Shown here: piece after piece, positions 1-5,611 of the stretch
Layout: every line of letters starts with the position of its first letter
Position numbering within the stretch: position 1 is the first letter of the stretch
Source of the DNA: Bacteroidales bacterium
Lineage (GTDB): Bacteria > Bacteroidota > Bacteroidia > Bacteroidales > VadinHA17
Length of the DNA: 8,454 nt
Assembly (NCBI GenBank): GCA_016936695.1
Contig: JAFGXK010000079.1
Location: 1 to 8,454 of the forward strand
Direction of reading: 5' to 3'
Notes under the pieces: generated by a model
What the model was told of the DNA's origin: nothing
The model's input: the letters and a program-made list of their open reading frames with translations, nothing else
Databases searched by the model: none
Position numbers and translations under genes: made by a program

Positions 1-1
1 G

Positions 2-814
2 CTGCTTTTCGGGGCAGCTGCCCAGTTCGGGATCTTCGCGACAGTAATTATTGCAACCCTGCTCGGTTTCGATCTCAGGGATGCCGCATCGATCGGGATC
101 ATAGGCGCAGCCGACGGACCCACATCGATTCTCGTTTCACAGGTCCTGAAAAGCCAGTACATCGGCCCTATAGCCATTGCCGCCTATTCCTATATGGCAC
201 TGGTCCCGATAATTCAGCCGTTTGCTATCAGGCTCTGCACCACCGAAAATGAAAGGAAGATAAGAATGAAGTATAATCCCAAAAGCGTTACACCTCTTAC
301 CAGGATCCTCTTCCCTATCGTTGTCACGATCATTGCCGGACTTGTCGCTCCTGCATCGATTGCACTTGTTGGCTTCCTTATGTTCGGCAACCTGATAAGG
401 GAATGCGGAGTGCTCAGGTCGCTTTCGGAATCGGCACAGAAGGAGATGGTAAACCTTATCACCCTTCTGCTGGGCATCACAATTGCTGCAAGCATGAAAG
501 CAGAGTCGTTCGTATCGCTGCAGACCATCCTTATAATGCTGCTTGGACTGGTAGCATTCATTTTTGACACAATAGCCGGAGCCACCTTTGCCAGGTTCCT
601 TAATCTCTTCCTGACGGAGAAAATTAATCCGATGGTTGGAGCCGCAGGTATATCGGCCTTCCCGATGTCGTCACGCGTCATTCAGAAGATGGGCCTTGAA
701 GCTGATCCGCAGAACCATTTGCTGATGCATGCCGCAGGAGCGAATGTCTCGGGACAGATTGCGTCGGTGATTGCCGGCGGCGTGGTTATCAGCCTTGTAC
801 CCGGATTAATGTAG
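2..814 (+). CDS. oadB: Sodium ion-translocating decarboxylase beta subunit (OadB/MmdB/GcdB family), C-terminal part
   Basis: The membrane subunit couples decarboxylation of a biotin-bound carboxyl group to Na+ export. The reading frame is open from base 2, so the gene begins outside the window; 270 residues are visible of a family usually about 380-430 long. Seen: about six hydrophobic segments (fragment residues about 1-22, 55-75, 101-130, 148-165, 172-198 and 250-268). The GAADGPT motif at fragment residues 35-41 contains the invariant aspartate (codon 113-115), which matches the Na+-site Asp203 of the Klebsiella oxaloacetate decarboxylase beta subunit. A C-terminal HAAGANVSGQIAS stretch resembles the family's last conserved helix. 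The substrate (oxaloacetate, methylmalonyl-CoA or glutaconyl-CoA) cannot be told from this subunit alone; methylmalonyl-CoA or oxaloacetate is likeliest in this phylum. The stop codon overlaps the ribosome binding site of the next gene, so the two are co-translated. Symbol is at family level. Confidence 0.93.
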   Translation: MLFGAAAQFGIFATVIIATLLGFDLRDAASIGIIGAADGPTSILVSQVLKSQYIGPIAIAAYSYMALVPIIQPFAIRLCTTENERKIRMKYNPKSVTPLTRILFPIVVTIIAGLVAPASIALVGFLMFGNLIRECGVLRSLSESAQKEMVNLITLLLGITIAASMKAESFVSLQTILIMLLGLVAFIFDTIAGATFARFLNLFLTEKINPMVGAAGISAFPMSSRVIQKMGLEADPQNHLLMHAAGANVSGQIASVIAGGVVISLVPGLM

Positions 815-818
815 GAGG
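813..818 (+). promoter_or_regulatory. Strong Shine-Dalgarno site overlapping the oadB stop codon
   Basis: AGGAGG lies 6 bases before the ATG at 825 and shares two bases with the oadB TAG stop. It fixes the start of the small gamma-like gene and suggests termination-reinitiation coupling. This is notable because the other starts in this window have A-rich leaders with no comparable site, as usual for Bacteroidota. Confidence 0.75.
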
Positions 819-824
819 AATATT

Positions 825-956
825 ATGAACACTGATTTAATAAATTCACTGAAGCTTGCCGGCATGGGAATGGCGGCAATTTTCCTGGTCATAATGGTTA
901 TCTACCTGTTTGTTCACGTGATACTGAAGCTTACAGGCAAGATCAAGAAAGGATGA
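825..956 (+). CDS. Small OadG-like (gamma) subunit of the Na+-translocating decarboxylase, 43 residues
   Basis: A short membrane protein starting MNTDLINSLKLAG, with one hydrophobic helix at about residues 15-36 and a basic tail ending TGKIKKG. Gamma subunits of these pumps are small single-pass proteins that hold the carboxyltransferase and beta subunits together. At 43 residues this one is about half the length of classical OadG (about 80) and lacks the hydrophilic C-terminal domain that binds Zn2+ in Klebsiella OadG. From memory, annotation pipelines name such minimal proteins after beta subunits 'OadG-related small transporter subunit'; I could not check this. The start is well supported by AGGAGG 6 bases upstream. 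The gene begins 11 bases after the oadB stop and is certainly in the same operon. Its TGA is overlapped by a possible further microgene. Confidence 0.8.
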   Translation: MNTDLINSLKLAGMGMAAIFLVIMVIYLFVHVILKLTGKIKKG

Positions 957-1027
957 AAAGAGCCGGAACAGTATGCGGAGGATGCGTCGACGACATTGAA
1001 GAGATATTGAAGGAAGTCAACGGCTGA
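953..1027 (+). CDS. Possible 24-residue CxxC microprotein, translationally coupled to the OadG-like gene
   Basis: The reading frame starts with an ATG overlapping the preceding stop (ATGA at 953-956), the classic coupling arrangement. The product begins MKRAGTVCGGCVDD and ends with the acidic, helix-prone IEEILKEVNG. The Cys-Gly-Gly-Cys pair could bind metal or be redox active, but that is inference. A weak purine stretch (AAGAAAGG) lies directly before the start. It is the last frame before the convergent aspartase gene, 37 bases from its stop. I do not recognise a family. It could be a chance frame, a detached hydrophilic tail of the gamma subunit, or the remnant of one: a one-base frame change at the overlap would fuse it to the OadG-like protein as a protein of about 67 residues. 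Confidence is low because of its length. Confidence 0.3.
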   Translation: MKRAGTVCGGCVDDIEEILKEVNG

Positions 1028-1064
1028 CCTGCAGGGAGTACCGGTAAATAATCCGTCAAAAGTT

Positions 1065-2924
1065 TCATTTTAGTTTAACAGGCCTGATCATATTCTCCGG
1101 AGCGAGGATATGATCGAGTTTTTCCTTCGACAGCAAACCCTTCTCCAGGACCAGGGAATAAACCGACAGGTTAAGCTCCAGGGCCTCCCTGGCGATTGAA
1201 TTAAGGTCCTGATAATCCAGGTAAGGGACAAGTGCGGTAATTATTCCTATGCTGTTCTGAACCAGTTCGCGGCAGCGCTCTTCATTGGCGGTAATCCCTT
1301 CGATGCAGCGGTGGCGCAGGGTATTCATGCCATTTATAAGCATCTCGACCGATTCGAAGATACTGTGCACTATGACCGGTTCGAACACGTTCAGCTCGAG
1401 CTGACCGCCTTCGGAAGCTATTGTAACTGTAAGGTCATTACCAATCACCTTAAAAGCTATCTGGTTTACAACCTCGGGGATAACCGGATTTACCTTTCCC
1501 GGCATTATTGATGAACCCGGCTGCATCGGAGGCAGGTTGATCTCATTGATCCCTGCCCTGGGTCCCGATGAAAGGAGTCTCAGGTCGTTGCATATCTTTG
1601 ATAGCTTGATTGCCAGCCGCTTCACTGCCGAAGAGTACATAACAAATGAACCGGTATCCTGGGTTGCCTCCACAAGATTTGATGAAAGCATCAGATTCAG
1701 TCCGGATATCTTTCTCAGGTATTTCACGACCAGTTCAGCATATCCCGGTTCGGTGTTGATTCCAGTCCCGATAGCAGTTGCCCCCATATTGATCTCGAGG
1801 AAGAGCTTTGCATTCAGGTTTAGCCTTTCAATCTCTTCTTCGAGAGTGACGGCATAGGCTTCAAATTCCTGGCCAAGAGTCATCGGCACCGCGTCCTGAA
1901 GCTGTGTTCTTCCCATCTTGATGATATGAGAAAATTCCTTTCCCTTCTTTCTGAACGATGACACCAGCTTTGTTAGCACCATCACAAGGTTCTTGTTTGA
2001 GTTGTATAGAGCTATCTTGACAGCCGTCGGATAGGCATCATTTGTCGACTGGGACAGATTCACATGGTTGTTAGGATGGCAGTATTTGTACTCACCCCGC
2101 TTGTGACCAAGAATCTTAAGAGCACGGTTTGCAATCACCTCGTTTGCATTCATATTTGTCGACGTGCCTGCTCCCCCCTGTATCATATCGACTACAAAAT
2201 GATTGTGGTATTTCCCGAATCTGACCTCACGGCAGGCAAGCACAATGGCATCCTTGATTGCAGGGTCAAGAAGTCCGAGCCGGAAGTTAGCTTCGGCCGC
2301 CGATTCCTTAACCATGGCAAGTGCCTCGATAAGGGAAGGGAAGAAACTGAGAGTGATCCCGGTGATGTTGAAGTTCTCAACCGCCCTCAGTGTCTGTACA
2401 CCATAATACGATTCATAGGGCACTTCCCGCTCACCGAGAAGATCGCTTTCCACCCTCGTCTTTCCCGAAACATACTGGGCAGCGGGATTCATCATCCTGG
2501 TGTTGGCATTCCGCATCCTCCTTGATACAATACCGGTTATGTTTGAAAGGATCTTAAGTGTGGTGCCTGCATTGAAGCCAAAAAATTCCCTGTTAACATC
2601 AAGAAGAATTGTTTTTCTTATCACTCTCGATGATGTGGAATGGACCGAACCCGGATCGAGTATGCCTTCGCCCAGGAAGTCACCCCTGCCGAAAATGGCC
2701 AGCCTCACATCAACGTCGTATGAATCTCTCTTGAAAAGCTCCACCTCCCCGTCATATATCAGGAAGATATCCTCTCTCGGACTGTTCTCCCTGAAGAGTA
2801 TCTCCCCCGCTTCACAGTGTTTTTCGGTGACACTCCGGGAAAGTTCCCCGAGTTCAACTTCGTCGAGGTTTCGGAAAAGTTCAATGTTTTTAAGGAAATC
2901 GAGGATGGTGTTTTTCTTGATCAT
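1065..2924 (-). CDS. aspA: Aspartate ammonia-lyase with N-terminal cyclic-nucleotide-binding-type domain
   Basis: Aspartase converts L-aspartate to fumarate and ammonia in the cytoplasm; the active form is a homotetramer. Of 619 residues, about 11-125 look like a CRP/cNMP-type beta-roll (LKNIELFRNLDEVEL opening, FLGEGIL near 83-89), then a helical linker, then a full lyase from about 155 to 619. Lyase signatures seen: GAGTSTNMNANEV (251-263), SQSTND (291-296), GRTQLQDAVPM (338-348) and the SS loop GSSIMPGKVNP (470-480). By alignment with Bacillus AspB, Ser471 is the catalytic base and Lys477 and Asn479 are substrate contacts; Gln341 matches E. coli AspA rather than fumarase-type His. The core closely resembles E. 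coli AspA (478 residues), so the roughly 150-residue N-terminal extension is an added domain. The ligand cassette lacks the expected phosphate-binding arginine (Ser96 by ungapped alignment with CAP). The gene is monocistronic here, convergent with the Na+-pump genes and divergent from the cold-shock gene. Confidence 0.93.
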   Translation of the reverse strand: MIKKNTILDFLKNIELFRNLDEVELGELSRSVTEKHCEAGEILFRENSPREDIFLIYDGEVELFKRDSYDVDVRLAIFGRGDFLGEGILDPGSVHSTSSRVIRKTILLDVNREFFGFNAGTTLKILSNITGIVSRRMRNANTRMMNPAAQYVSGKTRVESDLLGEREVPYESYYGVQTLRAVENFNITGITLSFFPSLIEALAMVKESAAEANFRLGLLDPAIKDAIVLACREVRFGKYHNHFVVDMIQGGAGTSTNMNANEVIANRALKILGHKRGEYKYCHPNNHVNLSQSTNDAYPTAVKIALYNSNKNLVMVLTKLVSSFRKKGKEFSHIIKMGRTQLQDAVPMTLGQEFEAYAVTLEEEIERLNLNAKLFLEINMGATAIGTGINTEPGYAELVVKYLRKISGLNLMLSSNLVEATQDTGSFVMYSSAVKRLAIKLSKICNDLRLLSSGPRAGINEINLPPMQPGSSIMPGKVNPVIPEVVNQIAFKVIGNDLTVTIASEGGQLELNVFEPVIVHSIFESVEMLINGMNTLRHRCIEGITANEERCRELVQNSIGIITALVPYLDYQDLNSIAREALELNLSVYSLVLEKGLLSKEKLDHILAPENMIRPVKLK

Positions 2925-2949
2925 GACGCTGACCTTTATTAGTTATACT

Positions 2950-2963
2950 TTACCGACCGGTAA
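2950..2963. promoter_or_regulatory. Palindromic operator candidate at the aspartase transcription start
   Basis: TTACCG-AC-CGGTAA is a perfect 6-bp inverted repeat with a 2-base spacer. It begins one base downstream of the predicted aspartase -7 box, so it should cover the transcription start, where a bound repressor would block initiation. Short symmetrical sites of this look are typical of TetR-family regulators, but the protein is not in the window. The related 8-base palindrome TACCGGTA occurs at 1039-1046, just past the other end of the gene, perhaps by chance. Confidence 0.45.
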
Positions 2964-2964
2964 G

Positions 2965-2996
2965 CAAAGATATCCTGATTTTTGAAGCGCTGCAAC
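2965..2996 (-). promoter_or_regulatory. Bacteroidota-type promoter of the aspartase gene
   Basis: On the minus strand, TATCTTTG (2972-2965) is an exact match to the TAnnTTTG -7 element used by the Bacteroidota primary sigma factor. GTTG at 2996-2993 is a 3-of-4 match to the TTTG -33 element, 20 bases upstream. The predicted start lies near 2958-2961, giving a leader of about 35 bases before the ATG at 2924. Confidence 0.7.
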
Positions 2997-3055
2997 ATTA
3001 ATTAACTCAGCCTGAAGTTAAATCCCTGCCGGGTCATTAGTGTTGATTTTTTGAG

Positions 3056-3063
3056 TATCTTTG
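3056..3063 (+). promoter_or_regulatory. -7 promoter box of the cold-shock gene
   Basis: TATCTTTG is an exact TAnnTTTG match. No good -33 TTTG is present at normal spacing; the nearby TTG at 3043-3045 is too close. Transcription would begin near 3067-3070, leaving a leader of about 60 bases that starts almost directly with a hairpin. The weak -33 may mean an activator or another sigma factor is involved. Confidence 0.5.
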
Positions 3064-3095
3064 CAGGAGATTCCTGCTTACTCCTTAAGCAGGGA
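3063..3095 (+). promoter_or_regulatory. Overlapping inverted repeats / 5' leader hairpin of the cold-shock gene
   Basis: Two mutually exclusive pairings share the same bases. GCAGGA (3063-3068) pairs with TCCTGC (3072-3077) across 3 bases. CCTGCTTA (3073-3080) pairs perfectly with TAAGCAGG (3086-3093) across a 5-base loop, extendable to 10 pairs (3071-3095) with one G-U. No T-run follows, so it is not a terminator. If transcription starts near 3067-3070, the second hairpin would cap the mRNA 5' end; the first could instead act as a DNA operator or as an alternative fold. Confidence 0.5.
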
Positions 3096-3127
3096 CATTT
3101 AGAATTAGTTAACAAATAAAATCACTT

Positions 3128-3592
3128 ATGGGAAGATCTCAGGAAACATTAGGCAAAAAAGAAGTAAGGAAGAAAAAAGAAAAAAAGAGAAAGGATAAGG
3201 AAAAGAAGCGTGCGCTAAAAAAAACAGATAGCGGCAAGAGCAGTTTCGACGATATGATTGCCTATGTTGATGAGTTCGGAGTAATATCATCCACTCCTCC
3301 CGATCCCACCAGAAAAAAACAGGAAGTGATTGCCGAAGACATTGAGATACAGGTCGTCAGGACCAATCCTGAAGATGCTCCCGATTATCACCGGAAGGGT
3401 GTTGTCACGTTCTACAACGATTCAAAAGGCTTTGGATTCATACGCGACCTGGAATCGAACATGAGATTGTTCTTTCATGCAAGCGATGTTCAGGAACCAG
3501 TTAAGGAGGACAACATCGTTGCTTTTGAAAAGGGGAAGGGTCCCAAAGGGATAGCTGCCATCAACGTCCGGCTCTTCAAGGAAGAGAAATAA
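3128..3592 (+). CDS. Cold-shock-domain RNA-binding protein with lysine-rich N-terminal extension
   Basis: A 154-residue protein. The C-terminal cold-shock domain (about 89-154) carries RNP1 KGFGFI (100-105) and RNP2 LFFHAS (114-119), the aromatic patches that bind single-stranded RNA or DNA. Residues 10-32 are almost entirely Lys/Arg/Glu and probably form a charged helix or disordered RNA-binding tail. The middle segment (about 40-60, SFDDMIAYVDEFG then TPPDP) matches what I recall of this Bacteroidota family and is probably a conserved docking or regulatory element. Classical CspA proteins are only about 70 residues, so this is the extended type. It likely acts as an RNA chaperone that melts structures and aids translation at low temperature. 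The start at 3128 has an A-rich leader and no Shine-Dalgarno site. A DEAD-box helicase follows 135 bases later with no terminator between, so read-through is possible. Confidence 0.9.
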   Translation: MGRSQETLGKKEVRKKKEKKRKDKEKKRALKKTDSGKSSFDDMIAYVDEFGVISSTPPDPTRKKQEVIAEDIEIQVVRTNPEDAPDYHRKGVVTFYNDSKGFGFIRDLESNMRLFFHASDVQEPVKEDNIVAFEKGKGPKGIAAINVRLFKEEK

Positions 3593-3662
3593 CCTTCAAC
3601 AACCTTTAAGCTGCCTTCATTCCTCATATATTTTATTGTTTTCCTGATAAGGAATATTTGAT

Positions 3663-3670
3663 TATCTTTG
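3663..3670 (+). promoter_or_regulatory. -7 promoter box of the DEAD-box helicase gene
   Basis: TATCTTTG is an exact TAnnTTTG match. The nearest -33-like element is ATTG at 3635-3638, with a 24-base spacer that is longer than usual; a small inverted repeat, TTCCT-gata-AGGAA (3641-3654), lies in the spacer. The start would be near 3675, giving a leader of about 50 bases. This would allow the helicase to be expressed independently of the cold-shock gene. Confidence 0.5.
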
Positions 3671-3727
3671 CGCCCTTGTTTACAAAAATAAATCGGCCGC
3701 TTCCGGAGCCACGAATAAAAATAATTA

Positions 3728-5467
3728 ATGATACAATTTGAAGAAATGGGATTTACTCCCGGCATCCTGAGGTCAATTGAGGAACTCGGATTTACAACTC
3801 CTATGCCTGTTCAGGAAAAGGTTATTCCCCTGATGCTGGGAAACGACACTGACATTATTGCCCTTGCACAAACCGGCACAGGGAAAACGGCTGCTTTCGG
3901 TCTGCCGCTTGTTCTGGCAACAGATACCGAAAAAACAGCCACGCAGGCTCTTATATTATGTCCTACCAGGGAATTATGCATGCAGATCACAAACGATCTG
4001 AACAATTATTCAAAACATACCGGCGGTCTGAGGATCCTTGCGGTATATGGCGGTGCCTCAATTGACAATCAGATAAGGGAACTGAAACGCGGTGTTCATA
4101 TCATCGTTGCAACACCCGGACGTCTTATCGACCTTATCGGAAGAAGAGCCGCAAAACTTTCGGAAGTCCGGACAGTTATCCTGGATGAAGCCGACGAGAT
4201 GCTCAACATGGGTTTTCTCGACAGCATAAATGAAATCCTTGAAGAGGTTCCGGGAAACAGAAGGACCCTGCTTTTTTCAGCTACGATGTCGAAGGAGATA
4301 TCTTCCATTGCCAGAAAATACATGAACGATCCGGTCGAGATACTCATCGGCAGGAAAAACGCTTCTGCTGAAAATATAAGCCACAATTACTACGTGGTTC
4401 ACGCGAAGGACAAGTACAAGGTGCTGAAGCGTCTTGCCGATTCAGAGCCCGATATATATGCGATAGTTTTCTGCCGTACCCGTAAGGAAACACAGGATGT
4501 TGCAGTCAGGCTTATAAACGACGGCTACAATGCGGATGCCCTTCATGGCGACCTTTCACAGTCGCAGCGCGACGCAGTTATGAACAAGTTCAGGTCGCGG
4601 ACCCTCCGCCTGCTGGTTGCCACCGATGTTGCAGCCCGCGGACTGGATGTTGATGATCTGACTCATGTTATCAATTTCAGCCTGCCCGACGACACTGAAG
4701 TATATACCCACAGATGCGGCCGTACAGGCAGGGCCGGTAAAAAGGGAATATCTGTCTCTCTGGTCCATCTCAGGGAAAAGAACAGTCTTCACCGCATAGA
4801 AAAACTAGTAAATAAGTCGTTCAATTCGCTGCCTGTTCCAACGGGAAGCGAGATTTGCGGCAAACAGCTATCGAGCTGGGTTGATAAACTCGAGACCGTA
4901 TCAACAGGTCATAAGGAAATTGAAAAACTGCTCCCCGAAATACAGGCCAGACTCGAAAGCCTCGATAAGGATGAACTGATCAGGCGGGTTGTTTCGCTTG
5001 AGTTCGACAGGTTCCTCGACGATTACCGCAATGACGAGGATATTATTGAACCCGTTACCTCAAAGGAAGAGAAATGGAGCAGATCAGGAAAGAAAGGCTC
5101 ATACAGCCAGATGAATGATAATTACACCAGACTCTTTATTAATTTCGGAAAAGCCGACGAATTTTTCCCCGATCAGCTTATAAGCCTTATCAATTCCAAC
5201 ACAAGGGGTATGAAGGTCCCGATAGGGAAGATCGACCTCTACAGGGATTTCTCATTTTTCGAAGTCGAAGCCGGTTATTCCGACGACCTTATAAAAGCCA
5301 TGAGAAGTGCCAAATACATGGGTAAAAGGGTTGTGGTGCAGATCGCCCTGGAAAAGAGTGAGGAAAGAGGTGAAAAGGTTTATCCCGGGAAGAAACCGGC
5401 CTGGAAAAACGGCAGGACCAACGGTAAGAAAAGCTATAGTAAAAGCCACCGGACCGTTGCTTACTAG
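3728..5467 (+). CDS. deaD: DEAD-box ATP-dependent RNA helicase, CsdA/DeaD type with DbpA-like RNA-binding domain
   Basis: A 579-residue cytoplasmic RNA helicase. All core motifs are present in order: Q motif (about 4-31), Walker A AQTGTGKT (47-54), PTREL (79-83), ATPGR (128-132), DEAD (153-156), SAT (184-186), IVFCRTRKE (246-254), ATDVAARGLDV (298-308) and HRCGRTGRAG (328-337). A linker (about 345-460) leads to a DbpA-type RRM at about 465-542 (YTRLFINFG through KRVVVQIALE), then a basic tail rich in Lys/Arg/Gly. This architecture matches helicases that remodel rRNA in ribosome assembly and unwind mRNA in the cold, such as E. coli DeaD (629 residues). The RRM places it in the DeaD/DbpA group rather than RhlE; which of the two is the nearer relative cannot be settled by eye. 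Proximity to the cold-shock protein supports a shared cold-response role. A strong terminator ends the unit. Confidence 0.93.
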   Translation: MIQFEEMGFTPGILRSIEELGFTTPMPVQEKVIPLMLGNDTDIIALAQTGTGKTAAFGLPLVLATDTEKTATQALILCPTRELCMQITNDLNNYSKHTGGLRILAVYGGASIDNQIRELKRGVHIIVATPGRLIDLIGRRAAKLSEVRTVILDEADEMLNMGFLDSINEILEEVPGNRRTLLFSATMSKEISSIARKYMNDPVEILIGRKNASAENISHNYYVVHAKDKYKVLKRLADSEPDIYAIVFCRTRKETQDVAVRLINDGYNADALHGDLSQSQRDAVMNKFRSRTLRLLVATDVAARGLDVDDLTHVINFSLPDDTEVYTHRCGRTGRAGKKGISVSLVHLREKNSLHRIEKLVNKSFNSLPVPTGSEICGKQLSSWVDKLETVSTGHKEIEKLLPEIQARLESLDKDELIRRVVSLEFDRFLDDYRNDEDIIEPVTSKEEKWSRSGKKGSYSQMNDNYTRLFINFGKADEFFPDQLISLINSNTRGMKVPIGKIDLYRDFSFFEVEAGYSDDLIKAMRSAKYMGKRVVVQIALEKSEERGEKVYPGKKPAWKNGRTNGKKSYSKSHRTVAY

Positions 5468-5477
5468 AGATTCATAA

Positions 5478-5498
5478 AGGGCTGCGGAAGCTTGCCCT
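5478..5498 (+). other. Small hairpin with GGAA tetraloop in the helicase 3' UTR
   Basis: AGGGC (5478-5482) pairs with GCCCT (5494-5498), and inside it GC-GGAA-GC forms a GNRA-type tetraloop, with a one-against-two base internal loop. It begins 11 bases after the helicase stop codon and precedes the terminator. It may protect the 3' end or be incidental. Confidence 0.3.
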
Positions 5499-5520
5499 GT
5501 TAAAAACACCCGGCCGGAAC

Positions 5521-5557
5521 AGATCCGGAAAATGTCCGAACATTTTCCGGATTTTTT
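5521..5557 (+). terminator. Intrinsic terminator of the helicase transcript
   Basis: A perfect 13-bp stem, ATCCGGAAAATGT (5523-5535) with ACATTTTCCGGAT (5540-5552), around a CCGA loop, extendable by A-U and G-U pairs at the base. T5552-5557 and a further T-rich stretch follow directly. It lies 56 bases after the helicase stop and separates it from the rhamnosidase gene. Confidence 0.88.
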
Positions 5558-5611
5558 CTTATTTTGCATTGTCCCTTTAATTGAAATGCAAACCCTGAAA
5601 AATCCCCAATC

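Noticed and set aside
214..681. Minus-strand open frame of 155 residues opposite the beta subunit
   Set aside because: It is the antisense shadow of a conserved membrane protein with clear family motifs on the plus strand.
1028..1046. CCTGCAGG and TACCGGTA palindromes between the convergent genes as a bidirectional terminator
   Set aside because: Self-complementary sites without loops or T-runs on either strand; they do not form a convincing terminator.
2064..2525. Plus-strand open frame of 153 residues inside the aspartase gene
   Set aside because: It lies wholly antisense to conserved aspartase-coding sequence and its product resembles no known protein; a shadow frame.
3578..3592. CTCTTC-aag-GAAGAG inverted repeat as terminator of the cold-shock gene
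   Set aside because: It has only a 6-bp stem, lies within the last codons, and no T-run follows; more likely a consequence of coding sequence.
5560..5566. TATTTTG as a -7 promoter box for the rhamnosidase gene
   Set aside because: It is one base short of TAnnTTTG, has no -33 partner and follows directly on the terminator T-run. The rhamnosidase promoter therefore remains unassigned.
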